Notes: a model not told the origin generated them from the letters alone. Counted from the first letter of the stretch, positions 23,943 through 33,121 are shown. The stretch: DNA of 64,000 bases from Mycobacterium gallinarum (GCF_010726765.1 NZ_AP022601.1:4030001-4094000), one strand, 5' to 3'. Translations and numbers: made by a program.

Positions 23943-25078
23943 CGAACACGGCCGTCGGGCACACGCTGAAGCAGCGCTGGAGCGCCTCCCGATGGATGCT
24001 GTTGTCGCTCGTCGTCGTCATCGCAGTCGCCACGTTGATCACCTATCTGACCGCGCCCCGACTCGGCGGCCCGATGGATCCGGAGTCCACGTCACCTGAC
24101 GGCACCCATGCACTGGTGACCCTGCTGCGCGAGCACGGCGTCGATGTCGTCGAGGCACCGGATGTCTCGGCGGCCGAAAGTGCCGCGCGGCCCGGCACAC
24201 TCATCGTTGTGCTGCAGACACTGCAGAACCTCGACGACGACGTCCTGTCGCGGCTGAGCAACCTGCCCGGCGACCGGCTCCTGGTGGCTCCGTCGTCGCG
24301 TACCCGTGAAGCGCTGGCTCCCCATATAACGCTCGCCGGGTCGGTTCCCTTCGGCGGCTCCGAACCGGGTTGCGACCTGCGGGAGGCGGCCCGAGCCGGC
24401 GTGGTTCAGCTCGGCGTGAGCGACGAATACGAAGCGGTGGATGACTTTTCGATCACCCGCTGCTACGACGGTGCTGTGGTCCGTTATGCCGAGGACGGCC
24501 GCACCGTCACGGTCGTCGGCAGCGGCGACTTCATGATGAACGGCGGACTGCTGACCGACGGCAACGCCGCCCTGGCGATGAACCTTGCCGGCACCAACCC
24601 GCGCGTGATCTGGTACGCACCGCAGAAGCGCCAAGGCGAATCGGATGCGGGCGCGGAAATCTCCGACCTGGTTCCTCCCGCAGTCGCATGGATCGTGATC
24701 CAGCTGTGCCTCGCGATCGCGCTGGTCGCGTTGTGGCGGGGCCGGCGCCTCGGTCCGCTTGTCGCAGAACGGATGCCCGTCGTCGTGCGCGCGTCCGAGA
24801 CGGTCGAAGGCCGCGGCAGGCTCTATCGATCCCGCCGCGCTCGCGACCGCGCAGCGACGGCCCTGCGCACCGCGACCTTGCAACGGATGCTGCCGCGCCT
24901 CGGCCTGTCCACCAACGCCGAGCCGCCCGCGGTAGTCCAGGCGGTGGCGCAGCGGTCCGGGCACCACGCACAGACAGTGGCGCACACACTGTTCGGTCCG
25001 CCACCGCAGACCGACGACGACTTGGTCCAGCTCGCCCGTGAACTCGACGACATCGAAAGGCAGGTCGCACAATCGTGA
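23939..25078 (+). CDS. DUF4350-domain membrane protein
   Basis: 379-aa protein, homologue of Rv3691. Membrane helices lie near residues 18-38 and about 245-265 (VPPAVAWIVIQLCLAIALVAL). The domain between (residues 45-235, TSPDGTHALVTLLREHGVDV) is the DUF4350 Rossmann-like extracytoplasmic part. The C-terminal ~100 residues are cytoplasmic, basic and helical. Function is unknown. It couples on both sides: ATGA with the DUF4129 gene and GTGA with moxR. Such four-gene sets (DUF4129–DUF4350–MoxR–DUF58) are widely conserved in actinobacteria. Confidence 0.86.
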   Translation: MTNTAVGHTLKQRWSASRWMLLSLVVVIAVATLITYLTAPRLGGPMDPESTSPDGTHALVTLLREHGVDVVEAPDVSAAESAARPGTLIVVLQTLQNLDDDVLSRLSNLPGDRLLVAPSSRTREALAPHITLAGSVPFGGSEPGCDLREAARAGVVQLGVSDEYEAVDDFSITRCYDGAVVRYAEDGRTVTVVGSGDFMMNGGLLTDGNAALAMNLAGTNPRVIWYAPQKRQGESDAGAEISDLVPPAVAWIVIQLCLAIALVALWRGRRLGPLVAERMPVVVRASETVEGRGRLYRSRRARDRAATALRTATLQRMLPRLGLSTNAEPPAVVQAVAQRSGHHAQTVAHTLFGPPPQTDDDLVQLARELDDIERQVAQS

Positions 25079-26058
25079 CTCAGCCACCTCCAGCTCAGAA
25101 CTCCGGCGCCGCGGGTGATGCGGCGCGAAATGCGCTGCTGGCCTTGCGCACTGAGATCGCCAAGGCAGTCGTCGGCCAGGAGGCGGTCGTCAGCGGCTTG
25201 GTGATCGCCCTACTGTGCCGCGGCCATGTGCTGCTGGAGGGAGTGCCGGGCGTAGCCAAGACCCTGCTGGTGCGCACGCTGGCGGCCGCGCTGCAGCTCG
25301 AGTTCAAGCGGGTGCAGTTCACGCCCGACCTGATGCCCGGTGATGTCACGGGTTCACTCGTATATGACGCCCGCACCGCCGAATTCGAGTTCCGCGCCGG
25401 TCCGGTGTTCACCAACCTGCTGCTGGCCGACGAGATCAACAGGACTCCGCCCAAGACTCAGGCCGCGCTGCTGGAAGCCATGGAGGAGCGCCAGGTCAGC
25501 GTCGACGGTGAACCGCGTCCGTTGCCCGACCCGTTCATCGTTGCGGCGACGCAGAACCCCATCGAGTACGAGGGCACCTATCAGCTGCCCGAAGCACAGC
25601 TGGACCGGTTCCTCTTGAAGCTCAACGTTCCCCTGCCGCCGCGGGACCAGGAGATCACGGTCCTCGATCGGCATGCGCGCGGCTTCGACCCTCGCGACCT
25701 GTCCGCCGTGCGGCCCGTCGCGGGGCCCGCCGAACTGGCGGCCGGGCGCGCCGCTGTACAACAGGTGCTCGTCGCCGACGAGGTGCTCGGCTACATCGTC
25801 GATATCGCAGGCGCTACAAGGCATTCCCCGTCACTGCAGCTAGGTGTGTCGCCGCGCGGGGCGACCGCCCTGCTCGGCACGGCCCGTTCCTGGGCATGGC
25901 TTTCGGGCCGCAACTACGTCACTCCCGACGACGTCAAGGCGATGGCGCGGCCGACGTTGCGGCATCGTATCCAGTTGCGTCCGGAGGCCGAGCTCGAAGG
26001 CGCTCATCCCGACGGTGTGCTGGACGGGATTCTCGCAGCCGTGCCGGTGCCGCGGTAG
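25075..26058 (+). CDS. moxR2: MoxR-family AAA+ ATPase
   Basis: 327-aa AAA+ ATPase, homologue of Rv3692. Walker A is GVPGVAKT (about residues 59-66), Walker B is LLADEINR (about 118-125), and sensor-1 is VAATQNPIEYEGTYQLPEAQ with the arginine-finger region LDRFLLKL. MoxR ATPases act as chaperones that insert cofactors or assemble complexes, usually with a von Willebrand or DUF58 partner. Here the partner is the next gene, whose GTG start overlaps the moxR stop. The start is GTG 25075. The assignment to MoxR is secure; the client is unknown. Confidence 0.92.
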   Translation: MTQPPPAQNSGAAGDAARNALLALRTEIAKAVVGQEAVVSGLVIALLCRGHVLLEGVPGVAKTLLVRTLAAALQLEFKRVQFTPDLMPGDVTGSLVYDARTAEFEFRAGPVFTNLLLADEINRTPPKTQAALLEAMEERQVSVDGEPRPLPDPFIVAATQNPIEYEGTYQLPEAQLDRFLLKLNVPLPPRDQEITVLDRHARGFDPRDLSAVRPVAGPAELAAGRAAVQQVLVADEVLGYIVDIAGATRHSPSLQLGVSPRGATALLGTARSWAWLSGRNYVTPDDVKAMARPTLRHRIQLRPEAELEGAHPDGVLDGILAAVPVPR

Positions 26059-27380
26059 TGGTTCTGACCGGCCGTGCCGGCTTGGTGGCACTGGTCTGCG
26101 TGCTTCCGGTCGCATTGTCACCGTGGCCGGCAACGGCGTTCGCTGTTCTAGCCGGTGCGCTTGCGACGGCGATCGTGCTCGACGTGCTGCTGGCCGCCAG
26201 CACTCGCCAGCTGGCCTTCGCGCGATCCGGTGACACCGCGGCGAGACTGGGGCAGCCCGTCGACGCGGTTCTCGAAGTGGAGAACCCCGGTCGACGACGC
26301 TTACGCGGACAGGTCCGCGATGCGTGGTCGCCCAGCGCCCGCGCCGAGCCGCGAATGCACGACGTGGATATTGCTCCAGGACAACGGGTTCGGCTCGTCA
26401 CCACGCTGCGTCCGGTTCGCAGGGGTGACCAGGGATCGGCGTTGGTGACGGCCCGGTCGATCGGGCCGTTGGGGCTGGCCGGCAGGCAGCACTCGCATCG
26501 GGTGCCCTGGCAGATCCGGATCCTTCCACCGTTCCTGTCGCGCAAGCACCTGCCCTCGCGGCTGGCCAGACTTCGCGAGCTGGAAGGGAACACCGCGGTC
26601 CTGATCCGCGGTCAGGGTACCGAGTTCGATTCGTTGCGTGAGTACGTCATCGGTGACGATGTCAGGTCAATCGACTGGCGCGCCACCGCCCGTCGAGCCG
26701 ACGTCGTGGTGCGGACGTGGCGACCCGAGCGTGACCGGCGAGTGGTGATCGTGCTGGACACCGGACGCACATCGGCGGGCCGTGTCGGCGTTGACCCCAC
26801 CGCCGACGACCCCAGTGGCTGGCCGCGATTGGACTGGTCCATGGATGCCGCGCTGCTGCTGGCCGCGCTTGCAGCGCGCGCAGGCGATCACGTCGACTTC
26901 CTCGCTCATGATCGCGTCACCCGGGCGGGACTGTTCAACGCCTCGCGCACCGAACTACTCGCGCAACTGGTCACCGCGATGGCGCCACTGGAACCCGCAT
27001 TGATCGAGTCCGATGCCAGAGCAATGGTGGCCGCGATACAGCGACGCGTTCGGCGCCGAGCGCTGGTCGTGTTGCTCACCGACCTGAACGCCTCCGCGCT
27101 CGACGAGGGTCTGATGGGGGTGCTGCCCCAGTTGTCGGCCAAACATCAGGTTCTGCTGGCCGCGGTCGCCGATCCGCGGGTGGACGCGATGGCCGCGGGA
27201 CGGGCGGACGCCGCCGAGGTGTACGACGCTGCGACGGCCGAACGTTCGCGCAACGACCGGCGTTCGATGGCGTCGCGACTGCGAGCGGCCGGGGTCGATG
27301 TCGTGGACGCACCACCCGACGAACTGGCACCCGCGCTCGCGGACCACTACCTCGCGATGAAGGCCACCGGCAGGCTCTAG
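26058..27380 (+). CDS. DUF58-domain membrane protein
   Basis: 440-aa protein, homologue of Rv3693. Two N-terminal membrane helices (about residues 5-45) lead into a DUF58/vWA-like domain. The DUF58 hallmark is FDSLREYVIGDDVRSIDWRATARRADVVVRTW (split here only as a descriptor: its key elements are EY, D-I-D-W and T-A-R). The vWA part shows VIVLDTGRTSAG and VVLLTDLNAS. It is the usual partner of MoxR. The GTG at 26058 overlaps the moxR stop by one base; an earlier start would lie within moxR. Its stop overlaps that of the convergent SpoIIM-like gene by four bases. Confidence 0.87.
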   Translation: MVLTGRAGLVALVCVLPVALSPWPATAFAVLAGALATAIVLDVLLAASTRQLAFARSGDTAARLGQPVDAVLEVENPGRRRLRGQVRDAWSPSARAEPRMHDVDIAPGQRVRLVTTLRPVRRGDQGSALVTARSIGPLGLAGRQHSHRVPWQIRILPPFLSRKHLPSRLARLRELEGNTAVLIRGQGTEFDSLREYVIGDDVRSIDWRATARRADVVVRTWRPERDRRVVIVLDTGRTSAGRVGVDPTADDPSGWPRLDWSMDAALLLAALAARAGDHVDFLAHDRVTRAGLFNASRTELLAQLVTAMAPLEPALIESDARAMVAAIQRRVRRRALVVLLTDLNASALDEGLMGVLPQLSAKHQVLLAAVADPRVDAMAAGRADAAEVYDAATAERSRNDRRSMASRLRAAGVDVVDAPPDELAPALADHYLAMKATGRL

Positions 27381-28369
27381 CGCGTCGGTACGACGTCCGG
27401 TGCGTCGGAGATGTCGCCGCTCTCCCCTGCAGCGACAGCCCGGCGGCCGAAATAGATTATGTAGCACAGGAAAGCGACTTCGGCCGCCACGCCGATGGCG
27501 ATGCGCACGAACGTCGGCAGCGGCGACGGCGTCACCAAGGACTCGATCAGCCCGGCCACCAGCAAGACGACGATCAGGCCGCCGGCGACCGCAACCACCG
27601 CCCGGCCCTGCTCCGCCAGCACCTGCGTCCGAGGCCGATCGCCCGGCGACACGACCGACCAACCGAGCCGCATGCCCACGGCCGCGGCGAGGAACACCGC
27701 TGTCAGTTCGATGAGCCCGTGCGGGGTCAGCAGGCCGAGGAAGACGTCGCCCTTGTCCGCGTCGAACATGAAGCCGGCGATCACCCCGAGGTTGAGCGCG
27801 TTCTGGAACAGGATGTACGGGATGGGGATGCCGAGCAGGATCGCGAACGCGATGCACTGAGCGGCCACCCATGAGTTGTTGATCCACACCTGCAGGCCGA
27901 ACGATGCGGCGGGGTTCTCGCTGTAGTAGTTGGCGAAATCCTCGTTCACCAATTGCTCGATCTCGCTTGGTGTTTTGAGGGCCGACTGCACCTCCTGGTT
28001 GCCCGACACCCACAGCGCGATCAGCGCGGTGACGAAGAAGAACGCGAAGGCCGTTGCGAGCCACCATCGCCATGACCGATAGGCGACCACCGGGAACGAC
28101 ACCGTCCAGAACCTGGCGAACTCGCGCCACAGCGGCGCGTGCGCACCCGTCACCACCGACCGTGCGCGCGCGACCAACCCCGACAGCCGCCCGATGAGGA
28201 CCGAGTCGGTGGACGAGCTGCGCACGATCGACAGGTGGGTGGACACCCGCTGGTAAAGATCGACCAGCTCGTCTACTTCGGCGCCGGTGAGCTTCCGCCG
28301 ACGCTTGATCAGCTGCTCCAGCCGCTCCCACGTCGGACGATGCGCCACCACGAACGCGTCGACATCCAC
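27377..28369 (-). CDS. Stage II sporulation protein M-like (DUF95) membrane protein
   Basis: 330-aa membrane protein, homologue of Rv3694c. The soluble N-terminus (AFVVAHRPTWERLEQLIKRR) is followed by about five membrane helices of the SpoIIM/DUF95 type, with the signature NAL…GVIAGFMFDADKGDVFLGLLTPHG. In sporulators SpoIIM takes part in peptidoglycan degradation at engulfment; mycobacteria do not form endospores of that type, so the role is probably in the envelope. GTG 28369 gives MDVDAF as in relatives; an ATG at 28411 in frame overlaps the RDD gene's 5' end and is less likely. The divergent RDD gene starts 27 bp away. Confidence 0.85.
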   Translation of the reverse strand: MDVDAFVVAHRPTWERLEQLIKRRRKLTGAEVDELVDLYQRVSTHLSIVRSSSTDSVLIGRLSGLVARARSVVTGAHAPLWREFARFWTVSFPVVAYRSWRWWLATAFAFFFVTALIALWVSGNQEVQSALKTPSEIEQLVNEDFANYYSENPAASFGLQVWINNSWVAAQCIAFAILLGIPIPYILFQNALNLGVIAGFMFDADKGDVFLGLLTPHGLIELTAVFLAAAVGMRLGWSVVSPGDRPRTQVLAEQGRAVVAVAGGLIVVLLVAGLIESLVTPSPLPTFVRIAIGVAAEVAFLCYIIYFGRRAVAAGESGDISDAPDVVPTR

Positions 28370-28396
28370 GCCACGAATCCTAGTAGCGTGATCGGC

Positions 28397-29284
28397 ATGG
28401 TCAGCCAGCAAGAACCCGTGGTGACCGGGGACGCGGTGGTCCTAGATGTTGAGATCGCCCAGCTACCGGTCCGCGCGCTGTCGGCGATCATCGACGTCAC
28501 CGTGGTCTTCATCCTCTACATCACCGGCGTCGTGTTGTGGGCCACCACACTCACCCAATTCGATCCGGCCTTCTCGGCTGCGGTGCTGATCATTTTCACC
28601 GTCCTGACAATCGTGGGGTATCCGGCGATATTCGAGACGACAACCCGTGGCCGTTCGTTGGGCAAGTTGGCGATGGGACTGCGGGTGGTGTCCGACGATG
28701 GCAGTCCGGAACGTTTTCGGCAGGCCTTGTTTCGTGCGCTGGCCGGCGTGATCGAAATCTGGATGCTCACCGGCGGGCCGGCGGTGATCTGCAGCCTGGC
28801 GTCGTCGAAGGGCAAGCGGATCGGCGACATCTTCGCCGGAACCGTGGTCATCAGTGAACGCGCACCGAGAATGTCGCCGCCTCCGCTGATGCCGCCGCAG
28901 CTCGCGTGGTGGGCGTCCACGTTGCAGTTGTCCGGGCTGCATCCCGAGCAGGCCGAACTGGCGCGCCAGTTCCTCTCCCGCGTATCGCAATTGGATCCAC
29001 AGCTGCGCGATCAGATGGCCTACCGGATCACCAGTGACGTCGTCGCCCAGATATCGCCGCCACCGCCGCCCGGTACCCCACCGCAGTACGTGCTGGCCGC
29101 AGTGCTGGCCGAACGCCACCGCCGCGAACTCGCGCGGTTGCAGCCCGCGCCTGCTGGGCCTCCGCCACAATGGCCGCCGAGCCCACCCCCCGTCGTCGGG
29201 TACCCGGCTCCGCCGCAGCAGGTTCCGCCGCAGCAGGTTCCGCCACCGTCGTCCGGCCCGGGCGGTTTCGCGCCGCCGAGCTAG
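28397..29284 (+). CDS. RDD-family membrane protein
   Basis: 295-aa protein, homologue of Rv3695. The RDD domain (residues about 20-150) has three membrane helices, with the first Arg/Asp pattern in LPVRALSAIIDVTVVF and ETTTRGRSLGKLAMGLRVV in the middle. The C-terminal half is soluble (FLSRVSQLDPQLRDQMAYRI) and ends in a Pro/Gln-rich tail (QQVPPQQVPPPSS). Function is unknown; some RDD proteins work as Na+/H+ antiporters. The ATG at 28397 gives MVSQQEPV. It is part of the same conserved mycobacterial neighbourhood as MoxR and DUF58 but points away from the SpoIIM-like gene. Confidence 0.86.
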   Translation: MVSQQEPVVTGDAVVLDVEIAQLPVRALSAIIDVTVVFILYITGVVLWATTLTQFDPAFSAAVLIIFTVLTIVGYPAIFETTTRGRSLGKLAMGLRVVSDDGSPERFRQALFRALAGVIEIWMLTGGPAVICSLASSKGKRIGDIFAGTVVISERAPRMSPPPLMPPQLAWWASTLQLSGLHPEQAELARQFLSRVSQLDPQLRDQMAYRITSDVVAQISPPPPPGTPPQYVLAAVLAERHRRELARLQPAPAGPPPQWPPSPPPVVGYPAPPQQVPPQQVPPPSSGPGGFAPPS

Positions 29285-29339
29285 CGACGACTCGGTGTCG
29301 CTGATCGAAAGATATTCCCCGTCAACGGTATCGAAGCCC

Positions 29340-29455
29340 GACGAGCAGGCGACGATCGGTGCGGTCGCCCAGCAGGTCGGGTACAGCACCCCGTTCGCGT
29401 CGAGCAGTGCGTTCAAGCGGGCCTATGGGGTCAGCCCGAACACCCACCGCTCCAC
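29340..29455 (+). pseudogene. AraC-family regulator remnant (C-terminal HTH only)
   Basis: The plus strand encodes IGAVAQQVGYSTPFASSSAF then KRAYGVSPNTHR, the second helix-turn-helix of an AraC regulator (pattern IA-x-VGY-x-SPFAFS-x-AFKR-x-GVSP-x-HR). There is no first HTH, sensor domain or start. It is embedded in the tail of an open frame that continues from the RDD region, so it is a dead fragment of about 35 codons. Confidence 0.7.
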
Positions 29456-29534
29456 CGCTTCATCGTCGGCGCACGTACTGGGCTCCTCAGCGCTCTAGGG
29501 CCATCCGTCGGTCCGCTGTCTCCGAATCACGAGT

Positions 29535-29753
29535 ATGCAGCGCCTCTACCGCATCACTCAACGCTTGCATGGTGGGCTCACCGTCGAGGTACCGGCGGAC
29601 GCGATTGCGACGACGGTCTCGGGTTGGCTCGCCGAACTCGGAGCCGACAGTCCATTGGTCGGCGATCTTCAAAGGGCCGTGAGCGCGGGGGACTGGCCTG
29701 CGGCGCGGGCCATCGGCGAGTACTTGGCGGTCGATGTGTCGGTGTCGCCCTGA
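29535..29753 (+). CDS. Small uncharacterised protein
   Basis: A 72-aa frame from ATG 29535: MQRLYRITQRLHGGLTVEVP, then ATTVSGWLAELGADSPLVGD and a C-terminus ending in AIGEYLAVDVSVSP. Residue use (amphipathic helices, balanced charges, no Arg/Pro excess) looks like a real protein rather than a shadow. No family is recognised and there is no strong ribosome-binding site. It precedes the PadR gene by 91 bp. The palindrome at 29778-29804 lies between them. Confidence 0.5.
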   Translation: MQRLYRITQRLHGGLTVEVPADAIATTVSGWLAELGADSPLVGDLQRAVSAGDWPAARAIGEYLAVDVSVSP

Positions 29754-29777
29754 CCTTGGACGTTGCATCGCGATAGT

Positions 29778-29804
29778 TTCCGATATATCGTCAACGTATC
29801 GGAA
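29778..29804. promoter_or_regulatory. Palindromic PadR operator candidate
   Basis: TTCCGATA and TATCGGAA are perfect 8-bp inverted halves 11 bp apart, centred 54 bp upstream of the padR start. An overlapping CGATATATCG lies in the left half. PadR regulators commonly bind such AT-rich-centred palindromes at their own promoters. Confidence 0.55.
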
Positions 29805-29844
29805 GCGCAGATCGTGCTTCCTGTCCGAAAGAAAAGACACAGAC

Positions 29845-30570
29845 ATGAACACCCCATTCACACCACCTCAAGGCCCGTTCGCGGGCCGCGGATTCGGCTT
29901 CGCGCCCGCCGTCAGTCCTGAAGACCGTCGTACGCTGCACGAACAGCGTCGGCAAGCCCGTCGCGGGTTCCGCGAGCACGTCCGTGAACATCGCGGCGAC
30001 GCAGGATTCGGTCCCGGTTTCGGCGGCTTCGGCCCCGGCAGCTTCGGTCCCGGCTTCGGCTTCGGCCCCGGCTTCGGCCCCGGTCGTGGCGGTCGGCGCG
30101 GCGGACCCCGCGGTGGCGGCCGCGGCAGGCGCGGTGACGTGCGCGCCGCAATCCTGAAGCTGCTCACCGATCGCCCGATGCATGGCTACGAGATGATTCA
30201 GGAGATCAACGAACGCAGTCAGCAGCTATGGAAGCCCAGCCCCGGGTCGGTGTACCCGACGCTGCAGCTGCTGGTCGACGAGGGCCTGCTCGTCGCGACG
30301 GAGACCGAGGGCAGCAAGAAGCTCTTCGAGCTCACCGATCAAGGCCGGGCCGCCGCAGCGAAGATCGAGACGGCTCCGTGGGACGCAATAGCCGAGGGTT
30401 GGAAAGAAGAAGCTCCGGGCGCAGTCAGCCTGCGCGCCGCCGTTGGCCAGCTGATGGGAGCGGTCGCGCAGTCGGCGCACGCTGCATCCGCCGAACAGCA
30501 GCAGCGCATTGTCGACATCGTCAACAACGCCCGCCGCGAGATCTACGGCGTCTTGGGCGAAGCCGACTAG
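29845..30570 (+). CDS. PadR-family transcriptional regulator
   Basis: 241-aa regulator. The N-terminal ~95 residues are a disordered Gly/Phe/Pro/Arg-rich tract (FGPGFGFGPGFGPG), unusual for the family but known in mycobacterial members. The winged helix follows: RAAILKLLTDRPMHGYEMIQ, the recognition segment KPSPGSVYPTLQLLVDEGLL and the wing TETEGSKKLFELTDQGR (about residues 98-170). The C-terminal helices (about 175-240) form the dimer interface. Start ATG 29845. An upstream palindrome supports autoregulation. It is followed by a strong stem-loop at 30577-30615, so it is probably monocistronic. Confidence 0.9.
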   Translation: MNTPFTPPQGPFAGRGFGFAPAVSPEDRRTLHEQRRQARRGFREHVREHRGDAGFGPGFGGFGPGSFGPGFGFGPGFGPGRGGRRGGPRGGGRGRRGDVRAAILKLLTDRPMHGYEMIQEINERSQQLWKPSPGSVYPTLQLLVDEGLLVATETEGSKKLFELTDQGRAAAAKIETAPWDAIAEGWKEEAPGAVSLRAAVGQLMGAVAQSAHAASAEQQQRIVDIVNNARREIYGVLGEAD

Positions 30571-30576
30571 CGATCT

Positions 30577-30615
30577 GTGCACGTTTGGGAGCGCCCACCG
30601 CTCCTAAACGTGCAC
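30577..30615. terminator. Strong stem-loop between padR and the aldo/keto reductase
   Basis: GTGCACGTTT-GGGAGCG pairs with CGCTCC-TAAACGTGCAC around a CCCAC loop, a near-perfect 17-bp stem without a following T-tract. It begins 7 bp after the padR stop. As far as I recall, similar palindromes recur between genes in mycobacteria, so it may be a dispersed element as well as a terminator. Confidence 0.6.
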
Positions 30616-30637
30616 AACTCGCGTATAGCGTGGCGCC

Positions 30638-31510
30638 ATGGACACCTTCCCGCTGGGCTCTTTCAATGTCGGGCGCGTCGGCTACGGCGCCATGCAACTA
30701 CCCGGGCCGGGAGTCTTCGGTCCGCCGCGAGACCATGACGAGGCGATCGCGGTCCTGCGCCGCGTCATCGAGTTGGGCATCAACCACATCGATACGTCGC
30801 AGTTCTACGGGCCCGATGTGTCCAATCAGCTGATCCGCGAAGCGCTGCACCCCTACCCCGCCGACCTCGCGCTCGTGAGCAAGGTCGGCGCCCGACGCGA
30901 TGAGACCGGCGCGTGGCTGCCCGCCCAGGAGCCCGATGACCTGCGCGCCGACATCGAGGAGAATCTGCAGACGCTGGGGACCGACCGCCTGGCCGCGGTC
31001 AACCTTCGCATTCATGCCGGCGATCCGAGCTCGGTCGGTCCTGTCGATCGCGAGTTGTTCGACCGTCAGCTCACCGCCATGATCAAGGTCCGTGATGAAG
31101 GGCTCATCGGAGGCATCGGACTGTCCAGCATCGGTCCCGAGCATCTGCGAATCGCGTTGGACCGCACCGAGATCGTGACAGTCCAGAACGCCTACAACCT
31201 CGTTGACCGAACCTCGCAGTCGGTGCTCGAGGCATGTGTCGAGCACGGCATCTCGTTCGTGCCGTTCTTCCCGCTCGGGTCGGCGTTCAGCCCAGACAAT
31301 CCGGTGCTCGGCCATCCTGCCGTCAAGAGCGAGGCGGAGAAACTGGGCCGCACGCCCGCGCAGATCGCGCTCGCGTGGACGCTGTCCGTCGCGCCGAACG
31401 TGCTGCTGATACCGGGCACATCGTCGGTGGCGCATCTCGAGGAGAACACCGCCGTCCGCGACATCACGCTCGACGACGAGACCAAACGCCAGCTCGACGC
31501 CGCCGCCTGA
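30638..31510 (+). CDS. Aldo/keto reductase
   Basis: 290-aa NADPH-dependent aldo/keto reductase barrel. The N-terminus GYGAMQLPGPGVFGPP, the Asp/Tyr of the catalytic tetrad in HIDTSQFYGP and the Lys in ALVSKVG are visible; the usual catalytic His region reads NLRIHAGDP. The cofactor end has LIPGTSSVAHLEENT. Such enzymes reduce aldehydes and ketones; the substrate is unknown. Start ATG 30638. It stands alone between two strong stem-loops (30577-30615 and 31513-31565) and converges with glpK. Confidence 0.88.
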   Translation: MDTFPLGSFNVGRVGYGAMQLPGPGVFGPPRDHDEAIAVLRRVIELGINHIDTSQFYGPDVSNQLIREALHPYPADLALVSKVGARRDETGAWLPAQEPDDLRADIEENLQTLGTDRLAAVNLRIHAGDPSSVGPVDRELFDRQLTAMIKVRDEGLIGGIGLSSIGPEHLRIALDRTEIVTVQNAYNLVDRTSQSVLEACVEHGISFVPFFPLGSAFSPDNPVLGHPAVKSEAEKLGRTPAQIALAWTLSVAPNVLLIPGTSSVAHLEENTAVRDITLDDETKRQLDAAA

Positions 31511-31512
31511 TT

Positions 31513-31565
31513 GCGATTTCGGTGTCGCCGGTAGCGCATACCGCGACCAACTACACCGAAATCGC
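31513..31565. terminator. Bidirectional stem-loop between the aldo/keto reductase and glpK
   Basis: GCGATTTCGGTGT and ACACCGAAATCGC are perfect 13-bp inverted repeats flanking a 27-base centre that has further short pairings (GCG…CGC). It starts 3 bp after the reductase stop and ends on the glpK stop codon, so it can terminate both convergent genes. Confidence 0.7.
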
Positions 31566-33082
31566 TAGTCGACGTCGACCCAATCGAGCGTGCGCTGCAC
31601 GGCCTTTTGCCAGCCGGCGTACCCGTCGGCGCGCTGCTCGTCGCTCCACGCCGGGGTCCAGCGGCTGCCTTCCTGCCAATTGGCCCGCAGGTCATCGGGA
31701 TTCTCCCAGAAGCCGACGGCGAGACCGGCCGCGTAGGCGGCACCCAGCGCCGTTGTCTCGGCGACGACGGGCTTGACCACCTCGACGCCGAGGACGTCGG
31801 CCTGGATCTGCATGCACAGGTCGTTGGCGGTGATACCGCCGTCGACCTTGAGTACCTCCATGTGCACGCCGGAGTCGGCCTCCATCGCGTCGACGACGTC
31901 GCGGCTCTGGTAGCAGATCGCCTCCAGCGTCGCGCGCGCCAGATGTGCGTTGGTGTTGAACCGCGACAGACCGACGATCGCGCCGCGCGCATCCGAACGC
32001 CAATACGGCGCAAAGAGTCCCGAGAACGCGGGCACGAAGTAGACGCCGCCGTTGTCCTCTACCTGACGGGCCAGCGACTCGCTCTCCGATGCGCCGCTGA
32101 TGATGCCGAGCTGGTCGCGCAGCCACTGCACCGCGGAGCCGGTGACGGCGATCGAACCCTCGAGCGCGTAGACGGGTTTCGCGTCCGCGAACTGATAACA
32201 CACCGTCGTGAGTAATCCGTTCTCCGAGCGGACGATCTTCTCGCCGGTATTGAGCAGCAGGAAATTGCCTGTGCCATAAGTGTTTTTGGCTTCACCCGCG
32301 TCGAGGCACACCTGACCTACCATGGCGGCCTGCTGGTCACCCAGGATGCCGGTGATCGGCACTTCGCCGCCGACCGGGCCACCCTCCAGGGTGCTGCCGT
32401 AGGAGTCCGGGTAAGACGACGGCTTGATCGCGGGCAGCATCTGACGCGGAATGTCGAAGAACGACAACAGTTCGTCGTCCCAGTCGAGCGTTTCGAGGTT
32501 CATCAGCATCGTGCGACTGGCATTGGTCACGTCGATGGCGTGCACACCGCCGCGGGCGCCGCCGGTGAGATTCCACAGCACCCACGAGTCCGTGGTTCCG
32601 AAGATCGCGTCGCCGCTCTCGGCGTCGCGGCGCACCCCGTCGACGTTCTCCAGAATCCACTGCAGCTTGCCTCCGGAGAAGTAGGTCGCGGGCGGCAGTC
32701 CTGCCTTGCGCCGAATCACGTCGCCGCGCCCGTCGCGGTCCAACGCGGTGGCGATTCGGTCGGTACGGGTGTCTTGCCACACGATCGCGTTGTAGTACGG
32801 CCGTCCAGTTTTGCGGTTCCACACCAGCGAGGTCTCCCGCTGATTGGTGATACCCAGTGCCGCCAGGTCGGTGGCCGACAGGTTGGCCTTGTTCAGCGCT
32901 GACTGGATGACAGCCCCGGTGCGTTCGGTGATCTCGACGGGGTTGTGCTCGACCCAGCCGGCCTTGGGCAGGATCTGTTCGTGCTCGAGCTGATGACGCC
33001 CCACCTCGGCGCCGTCGTGGTCGAAGATCATGCACCGGGTGCTGGTGGTGCCCTGGTCAATGGCGGCGACGAACTCGGCCAA
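31565..33082 (-). CDS. glpK: Glycerol kinase
   Basis: 505-aa FGGY-family kinase that phosphorylates glycerol to sn-glycerol 3-phosphate, homologue of Rv3696c. Marks are [16 protein letters not shown] (ATP phosphate loop, about residues 5-20), [20 protein letters not shown] and [20 protein letters not shown]. The TTG at 33082 was chosen: GGGGAG lies six bases upstream and the product then opens [11 protein letters not shown]; the long upstream extension runs through the divergent methyltransferase and is not real. Divergent from the methyltransferase gene at 33122, with only 39 bp between starts, so the promoters overlap. Confidence 0.94.
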   Translation of the reverse strand: MAEFVAAIDQGTTSTRCMIFDHDGAEVGRHQLEHEQILPKAGWVEHNPVEITERTGAVIQSALNKANLSATDLAALGITNQRETSLVWNRKTGRPYYNAIVWQDTRTDRIATALDRDGRGDVIRRKAGLPPATYFSGGKLQWILENVDGVRRDAESGDAIFGTTDSWVLWNLTGGARGGVHAIDVTNASRTMLMNLETLDWDDELLSFFDIPRQMLPAIKPSSYPDSYGSTLEGGPVGGEVPITGILGDQQAAMVGQVCLDAGEAKNTYGTGNFLLLNTGEKIVRSENGLLTTVCYQFADAKPVYALEGSIAVTGSAVQWLRDQLGIISGASESESLARQVEDNGGVYFVPAFSGLFAPYWRSDARGAIVGLSRFNTNAHLARATLEAICYQSRDVVDAMEADSGVHMEVLKVDGGITANDLCMQIQADVLGVEVVKPVVAETTALGAAYAAGLAVGFWENPDDLRANWQEGSRWTPAWSDEQRADGYAGWQKAVQRTLDWVDVD

Positions 33083-33121
33083 CTCAAGCTCCCCTCGTAA
33101 CGGCGACTCCAATCGACCATC

